Notes under the pieces: model-generated | The model's database searches: none | What the model saw: only the letters and a program-made list of their open reading frames with translations | What the model was told of the DNA's origin: nothing | Assembly (NCBI GenBank): GCA_027023325.1 | Contig: JALVVQ010000039.1 | Coordinates: 1 to 17,594, forward strand | Length of the DNA: 17,594 nt | Direction of reading: 5' to 3' | From: Campylobacteraceae bacterium | GTDB lineage: Bacteria > Campylobacterota > Campylobacteria > Campylobacterales > Sulfurovaceae | Position numbers and translations under genes: made by a program | Shown here: piece by piece, positions 14,164-17,594 of the stretch | Numbering within the stretch: the first letter of the stretch is position 1 | Layout of the letters: each line of letters opens with the position of its first letter

Positions 14164-14384
14164 CCACACCCTCCTCCGGCTACACCGCCACCGCCCTTGC
14201 TAGCCTCTTTGGAAAAATAGATATGGTTTTTGAAGCCATGCAGCGAAGCATTACCACCACTTGCTGTCATGGTTTCTTTTGCGAGTATTCCCTTCTCCCA
14301 AGGCTTGACATTGACCATAGAGGTGCAGCCGCTTGAGAGCAAAAGAACAGATGCAGCCAGTATCTCTATTTTTCGCGGTGTCAT
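14154..14384 (-). CDS. DUF4266 small lipoprotein with Gly-rich C-G-C-N tail
   Basis: A 76-residue protein with an export signal ending at a lipobox-like L-S-S-G-C20, then V-K-P-W-E-K-G (26-32), H-I-Y-F-S-K-E (54-60) and a glycine-rich end G-G-G-V-A-G-G-G-C73-G-C75-N. This short pattern is that of DUF4266 proteins, which I recall as regular neighbours of DUF3570 genes. The two cysteines in a flexible glycine tail could be metal ligands, thiol redox centres or modification sites. The start overlaps the thioredoxin stop by 4 bp (ATGA); its end overlaps the DUF3570 start by 10 bp. The lipobox -3 position is Ser rather than Leu, so lipidation is probable but not certain. Confidence 0.8.
   Translation of the reverse strand: MTPRKIEILAASVLLLSSGCTSMVNVKPWEKGILAKETMTASGGNASLHGFKNHIYFSKEASKGGGGVAGGGCGCN
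14170..14177 (-). promoter_or_regulatory. ribosome binding site embedded in glycine codons
   Basis: On the minus strand GGAGGAGG, the codons of two glycines in the DUF4266 tail, lies 6 bases before the ATG at 14163 and decides the DUF3570 start. The overlap couples the two translations tightly. Confidence 0.7.
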
Positions 14385-14824
14385 TTGAGATACCCCAGTA
14401 TCCTCTTGTCTATATGGCTTTTAGCACCTATCTCCACACCGATAATCTTTCCATTTTTGATGATATACAGGGCAGGCACCCCAGGTGGGTCAAACCTTTT
14501 GATAATATTGCCTTTGGGGTCATTGACAACAGCAAAAGACAACTTATGCGCCTTTCGCATGCGTGATTGAAACTTTTTGGCATCTGAAGGCTTCTGGTCT
14601 ATATCTACCCCTATCACCTTCGCTCTGCCGCTGCGATGTAGCTTGGAAAGCTGAGGCATCTCTACACTACAGGAGTGACACCACGAAGCAAAAAAGTCGA
14701 TCACATAGGTGCCACGCTTGCCTATATGTAGTGCCTTGAGCGTGCTGCTGCTAAGTATATCTCCTCTTTGCATACCAAAGAGGAGAGAGCTCGCAAGCAA
14801 CACCAAGTATATTGTTTTCTTCAT
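14381..14824 (-). CDS. TlpA-like periplasmic thioredoxin-fold protein
   Basis: A 147-residue exported thioredoxin-fold protein. The signal peptide (about 1-17) is followed by F-F-A-S-W-C49-H-S-C52 at the start of the active-site helix and the cis-proline loop G-V-P117-A. This is the TlpA/ResA-type arrangement used for reducing apocytochrome or client disulfides in the periplasm. Clients within the same operon are plausible: the CxxCH lipoprotein upstream, the C-G-C tail of DUF4266 and the C170/C177 pair of the barrel. It starts 9 bp after the lipoprotein stop and ends in an ATGA overlap with DUF4266. Confidence 0.9.
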   Translation of the reverse strand: MKKTIYLVLLASSLLFGMQRGDILSSSTLKALHIGKRGTYVIDFFASWCHSCSVEMPQLSKLHRSGRAKVIGVDIDQKPSDAKKFQSRMRKAHKLSFAVVNDPKGNIIKRFDPPGVPALYIIKNGKIIGVEIGAKSHIDKRILGYLK

Positions 14825-14833
14825 CCTGTATTC

Positions 14834-16789
14834 CTACGGTGCAATCTTGATGGCTCCGGGAGCATCAAACCTTGTCTGTCCATACCTTGCATGGCAGTAG
14901 TTGCAGTTGGCATACGCCACACCCTCATGATAGTATCCTGCAGAGTGATTGACGACTGTGCCTTCTGCATTCAAGACATTGGCCTTGAAGCCCCCATGCC
15001 CAGCAAGATTTTTGAGCGATGTGCTAAAGTTTTCACCCTTTCCTTTTGCAATATCTGCCAGCGTCTGTGTGCCATCTTCAAAATCAAGTCTTATCTTGTA
15101 TCCATAGGCCGACTTGGTACCGTTGGTATCTTTATAGATTTTTCCACCTGCCAGGTTATGGCATATCATACAGTGTCGTCCGTGACAGTGGTCTCTTCCG
15201 CTTACCACATCTGGTTGCGGATCTGTATCTGTCAACTGTGTCAAACTGTCCTTTTTGAGCAAATTCATATAGAAAGCATCCACATGGAAGTTGGTATCAT
15301 TCTTGGCATACAGGATTAAACCCCCATCACCATCAACCATCATGTCGCTATATCTATAACTTGACAGAAATGTTTGAAAATTGTACTTCTCTACGCTACC
15401 CATCGCGATACCATCATCCATGGGGTGATCGGGGTCAATGGCCTTGAGTGTTCCTCCGCCATAGTTGTCTGTATCATCGACACGAACCAGTGCATAAGGT
15501 GCGTAAATCGTACTGGATTCAAAGTTGAGTTTTCCACTCTTTTTCAAAGCAAAGCCTGCCCAAAAAGCATGCTCTTTGCACTCGACAGCTGCAGTATCTC
15601 CATCTGCCACACAGGCCTTGTAGTTTGTATCTCCCGACTCCTCATCGACACCGTAAGGCACAAAAAAGAAACGGTCACCCACCCCTACAGTGACATACTT
15701 ATATCCCCTGGTCTTGGTATTTTCTACTAGCACTATCGGATCAGCACTGCTGCCATCTTTCTTGCTTACCTTCAAGACTGTATCACTGCCATACACAACC
15801 CACTTGGTTGTGATTGCCTTGATACGCTCTATCTGCTCATCTTGCTTTGGTGTGACTTGGCTGACAGCTTTGGTTTTGATATTGGCTCTATAGAGACGGT
15901 GGTCATCAGCAATAAAGTAAAAACTGCCACCCTTGAGCGAAGTAGTGCCATATCCCGATGCAACAGCGTGACCATCAAGACCTATCTCCTCTACTGTACC
16001 ATTACGCTTATCGACTCTAAACAGCCCTTCTTTTGTAAAAAACACGCTATAGGTAGTGCCTGCGATATCGCCCTCAAAATCTCTGCTTCCTGCAGATAAC
16101 CCCGCTACTGCATTACAGCTTTGCATATCCAGAGAGCATTTTTGCACCTCTTTCTCGGTATTGTCATAGAAGAGATATCCATCTACTGGTGCTCCGAATG
16201 ACGGATAGGTGACGGTCAAAAATTTTCTGTCTCCGATAGCTATCGCAGCATCACTTGCCTCCATATCCGGAGTGATCAATACAGTCTCGTTGGTCTCATC
16301 ATTATGGGCAGTGAGATACTGTGTTATACCCAAGTAGCTTACCTTTGTGTATGCTACTTTTGAGAGTTGATTCACATTACTGTTTTGTACGACTGCTGGT
16401 GCTTCGCCCTCTACCTTCTTCATGGATACGCTATATGCCTTTCCCTCGGATACATAGCTAAGTCTATCCACATAGAGGTCACCGTAGGTAGTATCACTGG
16501 TGTTGTATGTACATTTTGTGCTAAGTACCGGATAGCGTATGTCACTTGTGTCGTTGACATCTACATAGGTTGTTTGGTTTTGGTCTATGACGGTGACACT
16601 TTGGAGGCTGCCTAGCCCTTTATGGTTGGTTGCGCCATAAAACAGATAATTTTGTGTGCCATTTTGTTTATCAAGTTTATAGACCTTTGCAGAATCGCCA
16701 GGGTTTTCATACCCACTGCTTCCTCCACATCCGGTGATAATGGTTGTTATGATAGCAGCAGATATTGCTGTGTAGAGTTTCTGTTTCAT
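14834..16789 (-). CDS. two-haem lipoprotein with beta-propeller-like body
   Basis: A 651-residue envelope lipoprotein. The ATG at 16789 is chosen over an upstream GTG at 16822 because AAGGAG lies 8 bases before it. The signal ends at I-I-T-G-C21, a good lipobox, followed by G-G-S-S. The large middle has repeated strand-rich units such as L-F-R-V-D-K-R-N-G and R-L-Y-R-A-N-I-K-T, resembling a beta-propeller. Two c-type haem sites lie at the C-terminal end: C540-M-I-C-H544, preceded by H534-C-H-G-R-H539, and C629-N-Y-C-H633. It is the first gene of the flavin-transferase operon and is probably the electron donor or acceptor of the module. No family name is assigned. The haem motifs are certain; the propeller is inferred. 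Confidence 0.85.
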   Translation of the reverse strand: MKQKLYTAISAAIITTIITGCGGSSGYENPGDSAKVYKLDKQNGTQNYLFYGATNHKGLGSLQSVTVIDQNQTTYVDVNDTSDIRYPVLSTKCTYNTSDTTYGDLYVDRLSYVSEGKAYSVSMKKVEGEAPAVVQNSNVNQLSKVAYTKVSYLGITQYLTAHNDETNETVLITPDMEASDAAIAIGDRKFLTVTYPSFGAPVDGYLFYDNTEKEVQKCSLDMQSCNAVAGLSAGSRDFEGDIAGTTYSVFFTKEGLFRVDKRNGTVEEIGLDGHAVASGYGTTSLKGGSFYFIADDHRLYRANIKTKAVSQVTPKQDEQIERIKAITTKWVVYGSDTVLKVSKKDGSSADPIVLVENTKTRGYKYVTVGVGDRFFFVPYGVDEESGDTNYKACVADGDTAAVECKEHAFWAGFALKKSGKLNFESSTIYAPYALVRVDDTDNYGGGTLKAIDPDHPMDDGIAMGSVEKYNFQTFLSSYRYSDMMVDGDGGLILYAKNDTNFHVDAFYMNLLKKDSLTQLTDTDPQPDVVSGRDHCHGRHCMICHNLAGGKIYKDTNGTKSAYGYKIRLDFEDGTQTLADIAKGKGENFSTSLKNLAGHGGFKANVLNAEGTVVNHSAGYYHEGVAYANCNYCHARYGQTRFDAPGAIKIAP

Positions 16790-16816
16790 TATTATGTCTC
16801 CTTTTATTAAAATAAG

Positions 16817-16871
16817 AGACACCGATTTAATTGCAATTCAAGTAAATTCACATTACAATAGTAACGGTGTC
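16817..16871. repeat. inverted repeat in the leader of the lipoprotein operon
   Basis: GACACCG (16817-16823) and CGGTGTC (16865-16871) are perfect inverted arms 41 bp apart, upstream of the lipoprotein start. Between them lies the palindrome AATTGCAATT. It may be an operator pair or leader structure. No convincing -10 or known riboswitch consensus was seen. Confidence 0.3.
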
Positions 16872-16884
16872 ACAAGCACCAATG

Positions 16885-16927
16885 TACCCTGTCATCTAGT
16901 CGTCGCCAAACTACTTCTGGCAGGGTA
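16885..16927. repeat. hairpin between the NosL-like gene and the lipoprotein operon
   Basis: TACCCTG near 16885 and CAGGGTA near 16921-16927 are 7-bp inverted arms, with a smaller TAGT/ACTA pair inside the loop. It lies just beyond the stop codon at 16941. It lacks a T-tract, so it is at best a weak terminator. Confidence 0.3.
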
Positions 16928-16940
16928 TATCTCTCCTACA

Positions 16941-17594
16941 TTATCGACTCATCAAATACAGCCCTATCACCTGAAGTGGCTTACCCTTGATATCTCCACA
17001 AGTCTTGTTCATCTTGATAAAGGATTTGGCTTCTGCGACAGAAGCAAATTTCTGATTGATTGGCTGACACTTTTTCTTATAGATCATGGCACCTTTTTTC
17101 GCACCTTTTGCCTGTCTCATTTTCTTGGCTTTGGTGTCACTGTCAAAATCTTTTTTGGCACCTGCCAAGGTATCCTCGTAGCCCATGACCTTGCCACCAA
17201 ATTTGCCAGCAAACGCTTCAGCTGCCGCTTTGGTGCCAAAGGCATATTTACTGATCTTTTTCGCCATCGTTGCCGGCTTGGAGCTGCCTACGACATAGAA
17301 GGCCTTGCTCGCATCGATAAACTTGAGCGTACTGTTATCGACCACCTTGACATCAGTCACTTTGGCACCACCATGCATAGCCTCAACCAAACAGTACATA
17401 GAGCAGAACTGCTGTACTTTACCATCTACTTTGGCTGCATGGTTGGTCTTGTAGAACATAGGCAGTGTCATGCCACATTTGGGGCAAAACATTTTGCTTT
17501 TGCCGCTTTGCAAGATCTCTGCCTTTGCCATCGGTACCATTCTAAAGTTCTTTGGCATTTTCATGCCCTTTTTCATCCCCTGCCCCATACCTTC
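16941..17594 (-). CDS. NosL-like protein with C-terminal two-cysteine domain, 5' partial
   Basis: The frame stays open to the right edge (two codons before the ATG at 17588), and the visible N-terminus E-G-M-G-Q-G-M-K-K lacks a signal peptide, so the true start is probably outside. Numbering is from the ATG at 17588. The NosL-like domain has F-C35-P-K-C38-G-M40, a second pair C62-S-M-Y-C66 and F-Y-V-V-G-S, a set of copper or thiol ligands. The last 50 residues form a small domain with C174 and C197 that matches the N-terminal domain of the 9935-10624 protein in spacing. The Met/Gly/Lys-rich start recalls copper-binding segments. It is read in the same direction as the flavin-transferase operon but is separated from it by 151 bp holding two inverted repeats. 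Confidence 0.82.
   Translation of the reverse strand, partial: EGMGQGMKKGMKMPKNFRMVPMAKAEILQSGKSKMFCPKCGMTLPMFYKTNHAAKVDGKVQQFCSMYCLVEAMHGGAKVTDVKVVDNSTLKFIDASKAFYVVGSSKPATMAKKISKYAFGTKAAAEAFAGKFGGKVMGYEDTLAGAKKDFDSDTKAKKMRQAKGAKKGAMIYKKKCQPINQKFASVAEAKSFIKMNKTCGDIKGKPLQVIGLYLMSR

Noticed and set aside
16790..16940. FMN riboswitch ahead of the flavin-transferase operon
   Set aside because: The inverted arms do not match the conserved RFN core elements, and the operon uses rather than makes flavin.
1..17594. CRISPR arrays, tRNA or rRNA genes
   Set aside because: No regularly spaced direct repeats with unique spacers, and no cloverleaf or rRNA-like segments were seen on either strand.

Overview
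The window looks like chromosomal DNA of a Campylobacterota (epsilonproteobacterial) chemolithotroph of the Sulfurovum/Sulfurimonas type. The signs are short exported c-type cytochromes, several NosL-like metallochaperones, tightly overlapping operons, promoters with a -10 box but no ordinary -35, and protein composition typical of that group. The genus is inference; no rRNA or tRNA is present to fix it.

Layout. (1) 3-2230, plus strand: a 5'-truncated cytochrome c with a lysine-rich tail, then a zinc-type CDF cation transporter and an FmdE-like protein. (2) 2287-4571, plus strand: a promoter, an exported glycine-rich protein, an OmpR-type response regulator and a short histidine kinase. (3) 4608-5351, plus strand: a promoter, an exported cytochrome c fused to two EF-hands, and a strong terminator. 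(4) 5352-5624: no convincing gene, but three hairpins. (5) 10685 down to 5625, minus strand: a seven-gene overlapping operon with a NosL-like protein, a one-helix protein, an FtsX/MacB-type ABC permease and ATPase, a DsbB-like polytopic protein, a second NosL-like protein and a SafE/DsbD_2-type membrane protein. It is probably a metal (copper?) handling machine for periplasmic redox enzymes. (6) 10713-11978, minus: an AT-rich AAA+/DUF4143 ATPase, probably acquired. (7) 12067-12187: a MITE-like inverted-repeat element with a 4-bp target duplication, inserted at the stop codon of the next gene. (8) 16789 down to 12169, minus strand: a five-gene operon with a two-haem lipoprotein, a TlpA-like thioredoxin, a DUF4266 lipoprotein, a DUF3570 outer-membrane barrel and an ApbE flavin transferase. 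(9) 16941 to the right edge: a third NosL-like protein, cut by the edge.

The most interesting system is the operon at 12169-16789. The barrel protein carries three D-x-x-S-G-A-S motifs, which resemble the site where ApbE attaches FMN covalently, and an ApbE-family enzyme is the next gene. With the haem lipoprotein and thioredoxin this reads as a cell-envelope electron-transfer module built on a multiply flavinylated outer-membrane protein.

A second result is regulatory. Three separate promoters (two-component operon, EF-hand cytochrome, NosL/ABC operon) share exactly one architecture: two TTRAYA/GTAACA-type hexamers 11 bp apart, then 9 bp, then TATACT or TATAGT. This is what an OmpR/PhoB-family regulator uses in place of a -35 box, and it suggests that the local two-component system controls itself, the cytochrome and the NosL operon.
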